64,000 nucleotides of DNA from Ancylothrix sp036704045 (GTDB taxonomy: Bacteria; Cyanobacteriota; Cyanobacteriia; Cyanobacteriales; Oscillatoriaceae): assembly GCA_036704045.1 (NCBI GenBank), contig DATNQM010000053.1, positions 248,001 through 312,000 on the forward strand, read 5' to 3'. The position numbers and the translations under genes are program-made. The notes under the pieces were generated by a model. That model did no database searches, had not been told where the DNA came from, and was given only the letters and a program-made list of their open reading frames with translations. Of the stretch, positions 1 to 8,629 are shown piece after piece (positions within the stretch are counted from its first letter, which is position 1; each line of letters opens with the position of its first letter).

Positions 1-385
1 TTATTCAGCCTAATAATATCGGCTGGAAACGCTGCTACAGTCTGCAATGGCGCTCCTGGGAGTGTTCTAACTCGAATCGATTATGGTTTATTTTATCGTA
101 ACGTTTGCGTGTTACAGATTTTGAATGAATTGTTACAGTCTAGCTTAGAACGTGTTTTCGTATTTGCCGGTGAGCTTTTAGGGTGTTGTTGAGTTTTAGA
201 AGCTTGGGATTGGCCGGTGCGGGGACGAAAAAGAGAATGTTTATCCTATTGATTAAGTTCGTAATTGGCAATAAAAAACTAAGTTTGTTGGAAAATAAGT
301 GGTGTTTGAGTTTTCGATAAAGTTGTTAGTTTACTATGGTTTTTGGGGGATATATAATATTTGGGTTTAAATAATTAGGTGGTTT
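1..385. other. left-edge region without a clear gene
   Basis: Two short plus-strand frames are open from the window edge: one to the TAA at 99-101 and one to a TGA near 190. Either could be the tail of a gene outside the window, but neither is recognisable. A 5-bp inverted repeat (CAGCC 6-10, GGCTG 21-25) lies inside. From about 200 to 385 the DNA is AT-rich and probably holds the promoter of the phospholipase D-like gene; I see no convincing -35/-10 pair. Confidence 0.4.
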
Positions 386-1438
386 ATGAGGTTGTTTTGG
401 GCTTCGATTTTGTTGTTGGTTTTAGGGCTTTCTGGGTGTGGTTTATTTCAGCGAGAAAGTGGCCGGTGGTGGGAGGTTTATTTTACGGAACCGGGTCGGC
501 CTAATTCGGAGATTGTTTCGCGGTTGGTTGGTTATATTGATGGCAGTAAAAGTCAGATTGATGTGGCTGCTTTTGAGTTTGATTTGGATGGGGTGGCGCA
601 GGCTTTGGTTAGGGCAAAAAAACGTGGTGTTGCTGTTCGGTGGTTGACGGATGATGAGTATGGGTTGGCGGTGGATAAAGAACCGGGACATGGGCAATTT
701 CAGTTGTTGAAGCAGGCGGGTATTCCTGTTAAGACGGATAAGGGAAAGGATTTGATGCACAATAAATTTATTGTGTTTGATAATAATATTGTTTGGACTG
801 GTTCAACGAATTTAACGATTAATGGAACCCAGAAAAATAATAATAATGTGATTGTTTTGAAGTCAAAAAATGTAGCTAAGATTTTTGAGAGACAGTTTAA
901 TGAGATGTGGCAAGGGATGTTTGGGATGTCTCGTTTGTCTACGCTAGAAAGTCAGGATTTGGTGGTGAATAATACGCCGGTTCGGGTGTTGTTTTCGCCG
1001 GAGGATAAGGTGTCTAAAAAGTTGGTGGAGTTGATTGCTGGGGCGAAAAAAAGTGTTAGGTTTATGGCGTTTTCTTTTACCCATGAGGAGATGGGAAAGG
1101 CGATGTTAAATCGTGCAAAGGCGGGGGTGGATGTGCAGGGTATTTTTGAGACGCGGGGGAGTGAGACGCAGTATAGTGAGTTGAGTAAGTTTTATTGTGC
1201 GGGTTTGCCAGTGCGCCAAGATACGAATCCGAGTGCTTTTCACCATAAGGTTTTGGTGATTGATGGGGAGACTGTGGTGACGGGTTCTTTTAATTTTTCT
1301 AATAATGCGGATTTGCGTAATGATGAGAATGTGGTGATTTTGAAGAATGGGGATGTTGCGAAGGAGTATTTGGGTGAGTTTACGATGCGTTGGGGGGAGT
1401 CGCGTCAGCCTTCTAAAACTAAGATGAAATGCCGGTGA
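386..1438 (+). CDS. phospholipase D-like lipoprotein (two HKD motifs)
   Basis: A 350-residue PLD-superfamily phosphodiesterase. The N-terminus is a lipoprotein signal (hydrophobic stretch then LSGC, Cys18), so the enzyme should be membrane-anchored outside the cytoplasm. Both catalytic HxK(x4)D motifs are intact: H125/K127/D132 and H286/K288/D293, each followed by the usual TGS(T/F)N segment. Two motifs in one chain is the standard two-lobed active site. The family includes phospholipases, cardiolipin synthases and nucleases; the substrate cannot be read here. An AGGTGG Shine-Dalgarno sits just before the ATG. The gene stands alone and ends in a strong shared terminator. Confidence 0.85.
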   Translation: MRLFWASILLLVLGLSGCGLFQRESGRWWEVYFTEPGRPNSEIVSRLVGYIDGSKSQIDVAAFEFDLDGVAQALVRAKKRGVAVRWLTDDEYGLAVDKEPGHGQFQLLKQAGIPVKTDKGKDLMHNKFIVFDNNIVWTGSTNLTINGTQKNNNNVIVLKSKNVAKIFERQFNEMWQGMFGMSRLSTLESQDLVVNNTPVRVLFSPEDKVSKKLVELIAGAKKSVRFMAFSFTHEEMGKAMLNRAKAGVDVQGIFETRGSETQYSELSKFYCAGLPVRQDTNPSAFHHKVLVIDGETVVTGSFNFSNNADLRNDENVVILKNGDVAKEYLGEFTMRWGESRQPSKTKMKCR

Positions 1439-1459
1439 TTTTTTTGTTGGTATATGGTG

Positions 1460-1502
1460 AATATTTTGGGGTTGAAGAGTGGAAAATTAACCCCAAAATA
1501 TT
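1460..1502. terminator. bidirectional terminator between convergent genes
   Basis: A perfect 14-bp inverted repeat, AATATTTTGGGGTT (1460-1473) and AACCCCAAAATATT (1489-1502), with a 15-base loop. The A/T-rich outer part supplies a U-tract in both directions. It lies between the PLD-like gene and the convergent DUF4087 gene and can end both transcripts. Confidence 0.8.
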
Positions 1503-1513
1503 ATTTATTAATA

Positions 1514-1885
1514 CTAATTAATGTTTGGTAAATTTGGGTCTTGGTTACAAGTTTTTAAGGGTAATGCTTCTCCACTTTCAATTTTTTTGATTCTCATTTG
1601 GTCAGAATCAGTTATGACTTCTAAACAAGCACAACCATATCCATAGTAACCATTGGTTCTTACATATTCGTTTTCGTTAAGAGTGGGTAGGTTTTCCATT
1701 CCTTTTGCTTGAGTTCCTCCTTGAGTTGAAATAATCCAACGGCCATCGCTGTCTTTTAAATACCAGTTGGCGGGGGTTGGATTCATTAGCCATCCACATC
1801 TGGTTTCGGTGGCGTTACTCGGAAGAGAGAATATAGAAATAGTTGAAAAAATACTGAGGATACAGAGAATATTTTTTTTGTTCAT
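1514..1885 (-). CDS. DUF4087-type exported small protein
   Basis: A 123-residue protein with a clear signal peptide (Lys-rich start, hydrophobic core, likely cleavage near residue 25 after SNA). The mature part is about 98 residues with four cysteines (RCGW, GCAC, TCNQ), suggesting disulfides. The pattern RCGW..NPTPANWYL..DGRW.I resembles DUF4087, a family of unknown function found in bacterial envelopes. It is monocistronic, between the 1460-1502 terminator and the 1917-1953 hairpin. No good ribosome binding site is visible before the ATG. Confidence 0.65.
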   Translation of the reverse strand: MNKKNILCILSIFSTISIFSLPSNATETRCGWLMNPTPANWYLKDSDGRWIISTQGGTQAKGMENLPTLNENEYVRTNGYYGYGCACLEVITDSDQMRIKKIESGEALPLKTCNQDPNLPNIN

Positions 1886-1916
1886 TTTAGTTAATTTATT
1901 TGGATAAATTAAGATA

Positions 1917-1953
1917 GTAACCTATAACTGGATAAATTTTTCCTATAGGTTAC
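1917..1953 (-). terminator. hairpin after the polysaccharide operon
   Basis: A 10-bp perfect inverted repeat, GTAACCTATA (1917-1926) and TATAGGTTAC (1944-1953), lies 40 bases beyond the last gene of the minus-strand glycosyltransferase run. The minus-strand sequence after it is AT-rich but not a clean U-run, so it is a probable rather than certain terminator. Confidence 0.5.
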
Positions 1954-1992
1954 ATTTCTAAATAATCCTTAAATTTTTAAAGATTTTATCTC

Positions 1993-2982
1993 TTATAAAG
2001 CTGTTTTATATTCAACTAAAGTGCTGCGTTTATTGAAAAGCCGGTTGAGATAAAATTGTAATTGTCCCTGTACTTGGGGTAACTTACCTAAAACGCAAAA
2101 AAAGGCATAAATAGCAGCGGGTTTTTGAGGTAAAGTATGACGCATATAACGGTAAATGCGAAAACTTAAAAGGGGATAGGTAAGAAATAGCAAAAGACTC
2201 CAGCCATGAGTTACAAAAGCCATCAAAATTGCTACAGTGGGTACTAGCAAACCCCATAACCAATTGCTACGACTTTCTTTAACCCAATGGCGTTCTGGTT
2301 CACCGCCGTGCATAGCTGCGCCTTCTGCAAAAGCATGACCGGCCCTAACATTTCGTTTCCACCATTGAGATAATTTTAACATTTGAGCATCATGCAAAGT
2401 CATTTCTGCATCCATTCGCAATATTTTCCACTTATTTTGTCGTAATCTCACACATAATTCTGGTTCTTCTCCTGCTATTAAACTCTCATTAAATCCTCCC
2501 ACTTCTTGTACAGCTTTTACGCGCATCATGGCATCTCCACCACAAGCTTTTGCCTCACCAATGGGTGTATTCCACTCAATATCACAAAGCTGATTGTAAA
2601 TAGAAACTTCAGGAAAACGTTCGCGTCGGCGACCACAAACCACTGCTAAATCTGGCTGTATTTCCAATTGATTAACAGCCTTTTCTATCCATCCATTAAT
2701 TACCTCACAATCCCCATCAACAAACTGAACAAATTCGAGGTCGGGATGAAGTTGTAGTAAATGATAAAAACCGGCATTTCTTGCCCGCGCTGCTGTAAAA
2801 GGAATTGATAAATCCAACTCTACTACGCTGACACCCAAAGCGCGCGCTAATTGCACACTACCATCGGTTGAACCTGAGTCTACATAAACAATTTGCTGAA
2901 CTTTTCCTAATAAGGAAAGTAAGGATTTTTCGAGACGTGAACCTTCGTTTCGGCCAATTGTAACGACACCAATTTTACTCAT
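1993..2982 (-). CDS. family 2 glycosyltransferase
   Basis: A 329-residue GT2 enzyme (GT-A fold). The N-terminus has the nucleotide-binding start VVTIGRNEG and YVDSGSTDGS; a DxD-like metal site is seen as FVDGDCEV near residue 90. The acceptor-side region has GGDAMMR and a GEEPELC motif typical of the family. A hydrophobic stretch around residues 240-275 suggests membrane association. It is the last gene of the run and its ATG overlaps the end of the upstream acetyltransferase gene, so the two are translationally coupled. Likely role: adding a sugar to the lipid-linked repeat of an exopolysaccharide. The sugar is unknown. Confidence 0.85.
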   Translation of the reverse strand: MSKIGVVTIGRNEGSRLEKSLLSLLGKVQQIVYVDSGSTDGSVQLARALGVSVVELDLSIPFTAARARNAGFYHLLQLHPDLEFVQFVDGDCEVINGWIEKAVNQLEIQPDLAVVCGRRRERFPEVSIYNQLCDIEWNTPIGEAKACGGDAMMRVKAVQEVGGFNESLIAGEEPELCVRLRQNKWKILRMDAEMTLHDAQMLKLSQWWKRNVRAGHAFAEGAAMHGGEPERHWVKESRSNWLWGLLVPTVAILMAFVTHGWSLLLFLTYPLLSFRIYRYMRHTLPQKPAAIYAFFCVLGKLPQVQGQLQFYLNRLFNKRSTLVEYKTAL

Positions 2983-3521
2983 TTTACTTCGGTTTTTGTG
3001 GTAATAATTTTTGCAGGAATTCCGACTGCTGTACCTCCTGTAGGAATATCAGAAAGCACTACAGCATTTGCACCAATACAAGCATTTTCACCGATACTTA
3101 CATTACCTAAAATTTTTGCACCGGCCCCTACGTTTACACGATTAGCTAACTTTGGTGCATCAAAAGGCCGGTCTAAATAACGATTTCCTAAAGTTACACC
3201 TTGGCGAATAATGCAATCATCGCCAATCACCGAATAACCGTGAATGACAATGCCACTTTGATGTTCAATAATTACACGCCGGCCCAGTTGAACTGTATAG
3301 GGTAATTCTATGCCATAACTATTGCGAACTTTGCGATATAAAGCACGATAAAGCACACTTAAAGGGGCACGAAAAATCAAGGGTTTAATTGTCATTCTCC
3401 ACACCCCAAAACGCTGTACAGCAACAGCACGAAATCCAGGTAAAGTCCAATCACAACCATGCGCGATCCAGTCTTCTTTTATTTGCGCCAAAAGTCCTAA
3501 TTTTTCTGGTTCTTGACTCAT
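2979..3521 (-). CDS. serine acetyltransferase-like hexapeptide acyltransferase
   Basis: A 180-residue left-handed beta-helix acyltransferase of the CysE/colanic acid acetyltransferase group. Residues about 85-170 carry hexapeptide repeats (for example VVIEHQSG, IRQGVTLG, GAKILGNV, GENACIGA, GIPAKII). Small CysE-like proteins inside glycosyltransferase operons usually O-acetylate sugars rather than make O-acetylserine; that is inferred from context. GGAGTGGAAGT precedes the ATG, which overlaps the upstream GT2 stop by 4 bases. Its own stop overlaps the next GT2 start. Confidence 0.8.
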   Translation of the reverse strand: MSQEPEKLGLLAQIKEDWIAHGCDWTLPGFRAVAVQRFGVWRMTIKPLIFRAPLSVLYRALYRKVRNSYGIELPYTVQLGRRVIIEHQSGIVIHGYSVIGDDCIIRQGVTLGNRYLDRPFDAPKLANRVNVGAGAKILGNVSIGENACIGANAVVLSDIPTGGTAVGIPAKIITTKTEVK

Positions 3522-4510
3522 ACTTCCACTCCTTTTAAAACTACACTATTACGGATAAAATCGCCTAAAATTTGTGGCGGATCGCTGTCTGGTTTGCGCT
3601 GAATAGAACGCCGCATTCGCCATAAAATAAATGCAAAAACCCAAACGGCATCTGCAACGGCTGCATAGAACCGGCCATAATTTTTGACAAAAAATCTTTT
3701 GCGAGAATCAAACCAATAACCGGGTAATCTTTTCGGTGGTTTTTTGGTATCTGTAACACCGGAACTTTGCCCAACTAAATGAACCACACGACTTGCCGGC
3801 ACATACCAACAAGGCCAACCGGCTTTATTTGCTGCTAAACAAAAGTCTTCTTCTTCAAAATACATAAAGTATTTTTCATCGAGTAATCCGATGCTTTCAA
3901 AAACTTCTCTGCGGATAATCATACTGGCACCGGCCACCCAATCTGTGACGCAATTTTCATTACTAACTGGCGGGGCAATTACCCATTTTGATAATAGTTT
4001 TGTCACAATTCCTAAGCGCAATCCGTTATCAAGTTCACTTTGGATTGTATGAAAGCGAAATGCCGAACACTGCGGGGTAGTATCGGGGTCTTCTAACCGG
4101 CTGCCGGCAATTCCAACGGTGGGGTTTTCATCCATAAAATTAACCAAAGTTTCTAAGGCTTTTGGACGAACAATTGTATCGGGATTTAAAAGTAGAATAT
4201 ATTGCGGTGGATTGTCTGATTCTAAAGCTTTCTGAATGACAGCATTATTACCAAAAGCATAGCCGCCATTGCGATCTAAAGGCATAAAAGAAACCCAACT
4301 TTGCCAATTTTCTTTTGTAATTGCGCTGCTTATTTCTTCAACAGAATTATCACCAGAGGCGTTATCAGAAACGACAACGTGAGTACCAGGTAAGTTTTGT
4401 ACCTCACTTTTTAGGGAATGTAAACAATCAATTGTGAGGGCCGGTGTGCGGTAGTTCACAATTACTACCAGTAAACGAGTTGGGCTGTTTAGGGAAAATT
4501 TTGTGACCAT
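3518..4510 (-). CDS. family 2 glycosyltransferase (rhamnosyltransferase-like)
   Basis: A 330-residue GT2 enzyme. It shows VVIVNYRTP at the start, a conserved SDNASGDNS loop, and LLNPDTIV as the metal-binding acidic motif. Later motifs are GASMIIRREVFESIG and YFEEEDFC, which match the dTDP-rhamnosyl/galactofuranosyl-type GT2 group. A hydrophobic helix near residues 275-295 may tether it to the membrane. A GGAGA ribosome binding site precedes the ATG. Overlaps with the downstream acetyltransferase gene show an operon. The donor sugar is not determined by sequence alone. Confidence 0.85.
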   Translation of the reverse strand: MVTKFSLNSPTRLLVVIVNYRTPALTIDCLHSLKSEVQNLPGTHVVVSDNASGDNSVEEISSAITKENWQSWVSFMPLDRNGGYAFGNNAVIQKALESDNPPQYILLLNPDTIVRPKALETLVNFMDENPTVGIAGSRLEDPDTTPQCSAFRFHTIQSELDNGLRLGIVTKLLSKWVIAPPVSNENCVTDWVAGASMIIRREVFESIGLLDEKYFMYFEEEDFCLAANKAGWPCWYVPASRVVHLVGQSSGVTDTKKPPKRLPGYWFDSRKRFFVKNYGRFYAAVADAVWVFAFILWRMRRSIQRKPDSDPPQILGDFIRNSVVLKGVEV

Positions 4511-4536
4511 TTTAGATGTTTCTCCTCTTAAAAAGA

Positions 4537-5556
4537 TTAACTAATTATCATCGGTTCTCGATTGGAGTTTTCAGCATTTGTACGGCTAAAAACAACGCTT
4601 TCTGTTTGATTTGGCTGCCGGTCTAACAAGTCAAAAATCTTTGCATCTTTACTCATTTCAAACTTGCGGGCAAATAATTTTGTAGAGTAGGCTAACCTTG
4701 TATAATCTTTGTTAACAAAAATGCGCGGTCGTGTAGGGTTGGGATTATTCCAATCTATATAAAATTTATTGTCTTTAACAATTTTTTCTTTAAATGGTGA
4801 ATTAACTATCAAAGTTTGAAAAAACATTTCATCAGGAATATCCACATATTTAAAGAACTCCACAAACCCCGGATTTTCCTGCAAATAACTGTGAATATAC
4901 TCGATACAATTGCGGGGTAAACAGCAAAATTGTGACCCTCGATAGGGTTCAAAACCTTTGGGAAATTTACGTTTTGGTTTTACAGGCACAAAAAACATTA
5001 AACCCGACCACAACCATGACAAAAGTTTAAACCATTTTTTATCTCCTCGACAATAGCGATTAAAAGAATTGAGATTTAACGAACCTGGAAACACAAACCG
5101 CAAACTACCAAACCGAAAATGCCAGTAATTGATGTTGTCATAGTTGCGATTTGGCCAGCCTGTGGCATCTGTTGGGATAGAATTATTTTGATATTCGAGA
5201 AAAATTTTGTCGGGGTTTTCGCTAAAAAATTCTTCAATTTGGGCAGTTGATTTTACAGGATAATCTTGACCGCTTAAAAATACAACGCGGTCAAAATCTA
5301 GCTGCCGGTTGCAGAGTTCTTTAATTCCCTCCAGCATTGCTGCAACAATACCAAAATCTCCCCAATAACAAGACAATCTTTTGGTAAACCAAACATTCGG
5401 AAAATTGAGGTTAGATGTCAGTTGGTTATAAATTTCTGGGGATGTTTTTTTGTCAATGTGTAAGAAAAACAAAGCGTTTTCTGTATTAAGCCGGTTCACC
5501 AAACGAATTATCTGTTCTGGGAACCTATGCGCGAGAATAATGTAGGCAATTTTCAT
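4537..5556 (-). CDS. core-2/I-branching (GT14) N-acetylglucosaminyltransferase-like protein
   Basis: A GT14-type enzyme of 339 residues. The N-terminal MKIAYIILAHRFPEQ and LHIDKK, then WGDFGIV, RVVFLSGQDYPVKS and later GSQFCCLPRNC are typical of bacterial proteins related to animal core-2 beta-1,6-GlcNAc transferases and xylosyltransferases. The donor is probably UDP-GlcNAc or UDP-xylose. The longest ORF starts at a TTG (5571), but the ATG at 5556 has GAGGAAAAAAACA in front and gives the family's usual N-terminus. It sits 26 bases before the next gene in the polysaccharide operon. Confidence 0.75.
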   Translation of the reverse strand: MKIAYIILAHRFPEQIIRLVNRLNTENALFFLHIDKKTSPEIYNQLTSNLNFPNVWFTKRLSCYWGDFGIVAAMLEGIKELCNRQLDFDRVVFLSGQDYPVKSTAQIEEFFSENPDKIFLEYQNNSIPTDATGWPNRNYDNINYWHFRFGSLRFVFPGSLNLNSFNRYCRGDKKWFKLLSWLWSGLMFFVPVKPKRKFPKGFEPYRGSQFCCLPRNCIEYIHSYLQENPGFVEFFKYVDIPDEMFFQTLIVNSPFKEKIVKDNKFYIDWNNPNPTRPRIFVNKDYTRLAYSTKLFARKFEMSKDAKIFDLLDRQPNQTESVVFSRTNAENSNREPMIIS

Positions 5557-5573
5557 TGTTTTTTTCCTCAAAT

Positions 5574-6800
5574 TTAGACAGTAATTTTTTCAGATAACGG
5601 TGAACTTGCTTTCTTGTCAAGGTTTTTTAACACCGAAGTAAAAGCCGTAGCCCAGCCTTTTGAAACTTCATAAAATTGTTCTTGTAAAGCTAAACAATTG
5701 AGTTGTTTTTGTTGGTAAAAATCCTGGTCATTGGATAATTTTAAAATCGCATCTCCGTAAGCTTGGGTGTCATTTGGTGGAACTTCCACCACGCCAGAAC
5801 CTACATAAGATAAAGCCGGACAAACGGCAGAAGTAATAACCGGTCGCCCTGCTAAAATTGCCTCAGCCACCACTTGATTAAACCCCTCAACAAAATCCGT
5901 TGTTGTTGGCACAATCACGACGTGGGAACGATTAAACATTTCCCGCATTTGTGGTTTATTGCAATAGCCATGACAAACAAAACTTGCCGTTACTCCTGCT
6001 TGCTTTGCGGCGAAACGTAACGCCTCTAACTGCGAACCATTACCGCAGACATTAAAGATAATATTATGATGATTTTCTGAGGCGAAACGCTTGGCAATTT
6101 CTAATAAATCAAAAACGCCTTTATCACGTTCAATTCTGCCGGCAAATAAGACTCGAAACGGCGACGCATTGATATCAGGATCAACCACACCGGCAAATTC
6201 CGAACGCCGATAGGTTGGCAAAAATGGCACCATTGGGGCGTGTTGGTTGTCGGTTAGCTGTTTAACTTGTTCAGCAATATCCTCAGAAGCTACTAAAATT
6301 GCCGTGCAATCTTTGGCAAAAAACCGCCGATTGAGATTTAAAATTAACTTTTCTTTTCCACTGGGAACCTGATATTTACGCCACAAAACACAATGCAAAG
6401 TAGGGACAACCTTTACCCCAAAAACCGGCAGTAAATATAAAAGAAACCAATGCGTTGTTCCGTCCGCTACTACAGCCAAATCTGCCTTAAATAAAAGCGC
6501 CGAAACAATAAACCTCAAACCATACCAAATTTGACCTAAATGATAGAAAATTCCCGACGAATTACGTCCGGGGAGTGGCCGGTGTTCCAGAATAAATTGG
6601 CCGTTTTTTTCTAGCTTTTTATCACTATTAGAAGAAATCACATATCCTTCTGCATCCAAATCTCGGCAAACATCATAAAATTGACCAGAATAGGTGACAG
6701 AAACCTGTGAGGGGTCATCTTGATTATCTGCCCAATATTCATAAGTTTTTATCACATTTCCAGGGCCGGCAGCATAAATAATTTTTAGATTTTTTAGCAT
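5574..6800 (-). CDS. GT4-like glycosyltransferase
   Basis: A 408-residue GT-B fold glycosyltransferase. The C-terminal half has the donor-binding signature: VLFAGRIERDKGVFDLLEIA, then FNRSHVVIVPTTTDFVEGFNQVVAEAILAGRPVI with the EGFNQVVAEA motif in place of the usual E(x7)E. An upstream GGAGAAATATA is a good ribosome binding site. Only a few bases separate it from the GT14-like gene. A hydrophobic segment near residues 95-130 suggests membrane contact. The donor and linkage are unknown. Confidence 0.8.
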   Translation of the reverse strand: MLKNLKIIYAAGPGNVIKTYEYWADNQDDPSQVSVTYSGQFYDVCRDLDAEGYVISSNSDKKLEKNGQFILEHRPLPGRNSSGIFYHLGQIWYGLRFIVSALLFKADLAVVADGTTHWFLLYLLPVFGVKVVPTLHCVLWRKYQVPSGKEKLILNLNRRFFAKDCTAILVASEDIAEQVKQLTDNQHAPMVPFLPTYRRSEFAGVVDPDINASPFRVLFAGRIERDKGVFDLLEIAKRFASENHHNIIFNVCGNGSQLEALRFAAKQAGVTASFVCHGYCNKPQMREMFNRSHVVIVPTTTDFVEGFNQVVAEAILAGRPVITSAVCPALSYVGSGVVEVPPNDTQAYGDAILKLSNDQDFYQQKQLNCLALQEQFYEVSKGWATAFTSVLKNLDKKASSPLSEKITV

Positions 6801-6860
6801 TATATTTCTCCTTTTTTGAATTCTACTTTCTATATTTTGGAATTAAGACAAAATCAACAA

Positions 6861-8609
6861 TCAATTTTTTTTACATCCCTCCCACCAACAAGGGTTTTTA
6901 TCAATAAAATTTATCAAAGCATTGTATTTAGGAGAACTCCCTTGAGACACATATTCCAAAGCACCCCAACTTCCCCACTTACTAGGCTCATTAATATCAA
7001 CAAAGTGCATAAAAAGTGTACCTCCTGCTTGTTTCCAGTTATTGAGTAGTTGAGTGTACAAAGCATACATTTCGGGATGCCGGTTGAGGGCAATAAAAAA
7101 GCTTGTTAATTTCTCATTATTTTCTAATCCAAAACTTCCTACAATATGCTGACCCCCTTCGTAGGCAACTAGTTGTAAACCCTTATCTTTCGCAACCTTT
7201 GCTTGATAAAGAAAACTATTTAAATTCTTATCTAAACTATCGCTACTTGTTCCATCTCCTAATACATTCCCCTCTTTTAATTGTTGAAAAGCCTTTGCAA
7301 AACCCCCATCCGAATCTTGCCACCAAGATTCAATAGTTTTGAGGTTTTCTTTGTCACCCAACTTACCGCTAAAATAGCCGGTTATAGCATAAGCATCTAT
7401 ACCATGTTGATAGCAAGGCTTATTTCCTTCGGCTACCCAAAAAGGGCATTCTAAAATCGTTTCTTCCAAACCTTGCGAACCTGTTTGCGTGCTAATAACA
7501 CATTTAACACGCTGTTTGTTATCCTTAAAAACATCTTTCCAAATATCACAATTTTGAGCAGTACGCATTCCGTACCAATTCATATAAGACTCATCCTTAT
7601 CTTGCCCCCATTTTGCCTTACCTTGTTGCGAAGCATATTGTGCTTGTTCAAATTGCCAATTCCATACCTCATTAGAAAATTCTACATAAGCTATAAGATT
7701 AGGGTTTAAATTTTCCTTCACCATCAATGCAAAATTTCTAATATATTCATCCGTTGCTTGATGAGGAATATTAAACCAAGCATCAGCATTAACTTTATTA
7801 GCCAGCGCCGCCATAACCTCCACCGGCACTCCTTTTAAAGCATAGGAAACTGTTTCTGTAGTGGGTCGGTTTTGCCATTCTTTTTGTTCAGAATTATTGG
7901 TTTGCATCCAATCCATAAATCGCAAAGCCCGAAACTTTTTAATCTTTTCTATAAATACCGCATTAAAAATTTCTCCATTTTTATACGCAGTTTCATACTC
8001 TTCTTGAATTACTTTAATATTGCGAATATAATTACCATTATTATTAGGATCAGTCTCTATAATTTTCAACCAAATTCCTGCACCACTCGCAGGATTTACA
8101 TCAATAACATCCCGTCCTGGTTGAGATTCAGCATCAATTTTTTTGGCATCAAAACTATATTCAATTTTTCCTTCACCCTCATACAAAACCACATACTTGC
8201 CCCCTGGAAACTTATTAGGAATTTCCCGCAACAATAACGTTCCTACTGTCGTATATTTTGGAGAATCTTCAGGACGCGGTAAAGACTTTACCCAGCCATT
8301 TTCATCTAAATTTAACTTATCATATTCCTGAGTATCCCACTCGCCTTTTTCACAATCAACCTGACCATCATCACATTGAGTTAACCACTTTCTTGAACTT
8401 TTAAAATGATCTAAAAAAGGTAACTCTGTTGACCAATCACCAATAGCATTTAAACCCACACCCAAAGACGAATTAGCATTCTCACTTTTTGTCGCCAAAG
8501 CATTCCAATGTTGCGGATTTTCAAAGACCATTGGCAACAATAAAACCAACAATAAAACAGACCCAACCAAAAACAAAAACTTTTTTTTAAGTTTATCAGA
8601 GAAATCCAT
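6861..8609 (-). CDS. membrane-anchored glycoside-hydrolase-like protein in the polysaccharide operon
   Basis: A 582-residue protein with one N-terminal membrane segment (residues about 8-28), the rest exported. It resembles the family often called cellulose-binding protein, which has a TIM-barrel look. VEFSNEVWNW carries the Asn-Glu pair typical of the acid/base of clan GH-A glycosidases, and LVAYEGGQHI gives a plausible nucleophile Glu. The C-terminal HFVDINEPSKWGSWGALEY segment is also conserved in that family. In an exopolysaccharide operon such an enzyme would trim or release the polymer; the substrate is inferred, not shown. It lies between the polymerase and a GT4 gene. Confidence 0.65.
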   Translation of the reverse strand: MDFSDKLKKKFLFLVGSVLLLVLLLPMVFENPQHWNALATKSENANSSLGVGLNAIGDWSTELPFLDHFKSSRKWLTQCDDGQVDCEKGEWDTQEYDKLNLDENGWVKSLPRPEDSPKYTTVGTLLLREIPNKFPGGKYVVLYEGEGKIEYSFDAKKIDAESQPGRDVIDVNPASGAGIWLKIIETDPNNNGNYIRNIKVIQEEYETAYKNGEIFNAVFIEKIKKFRALRFMDWMQTNNSEQKEWQNRPTTETVSYALKGVPVEVMAALANKVNADAWFNIPHQATDEYIRNFALMVKENLNPNLIAYVEFSNEVWNWQFEQAQYASQQGKAKWGQDKDESYMNWYGMRTAQNCDIWKDVFKDNKQRVKCVISTQTGSQGLEETILECPFWVAEGNKPCYQHGIDAYAITGYFSGKLGDKENLKTIESWWQDSDGGFAKAFQQLKEGNVLGDGTSSDSLDKNLNSFLYQAKVAKDKGLQLVAYEGGQHIVGSFGLENNEKLTSFFIALNRHPEMYALYTQLLNNWKQAGGTLFMHFVDINEPSKWGSWGALEYVSQGSSPKYNALINFIDKNPCWWEGCKKN

Positions 8610-8629
8610 AATAACACCCCTTTTAACAA

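Noticed and set aside
1..101. Short frame at the left edge that could be the end of an upstream gene
   Set aside because: Two competing frames are open and neither matches a known protein end.
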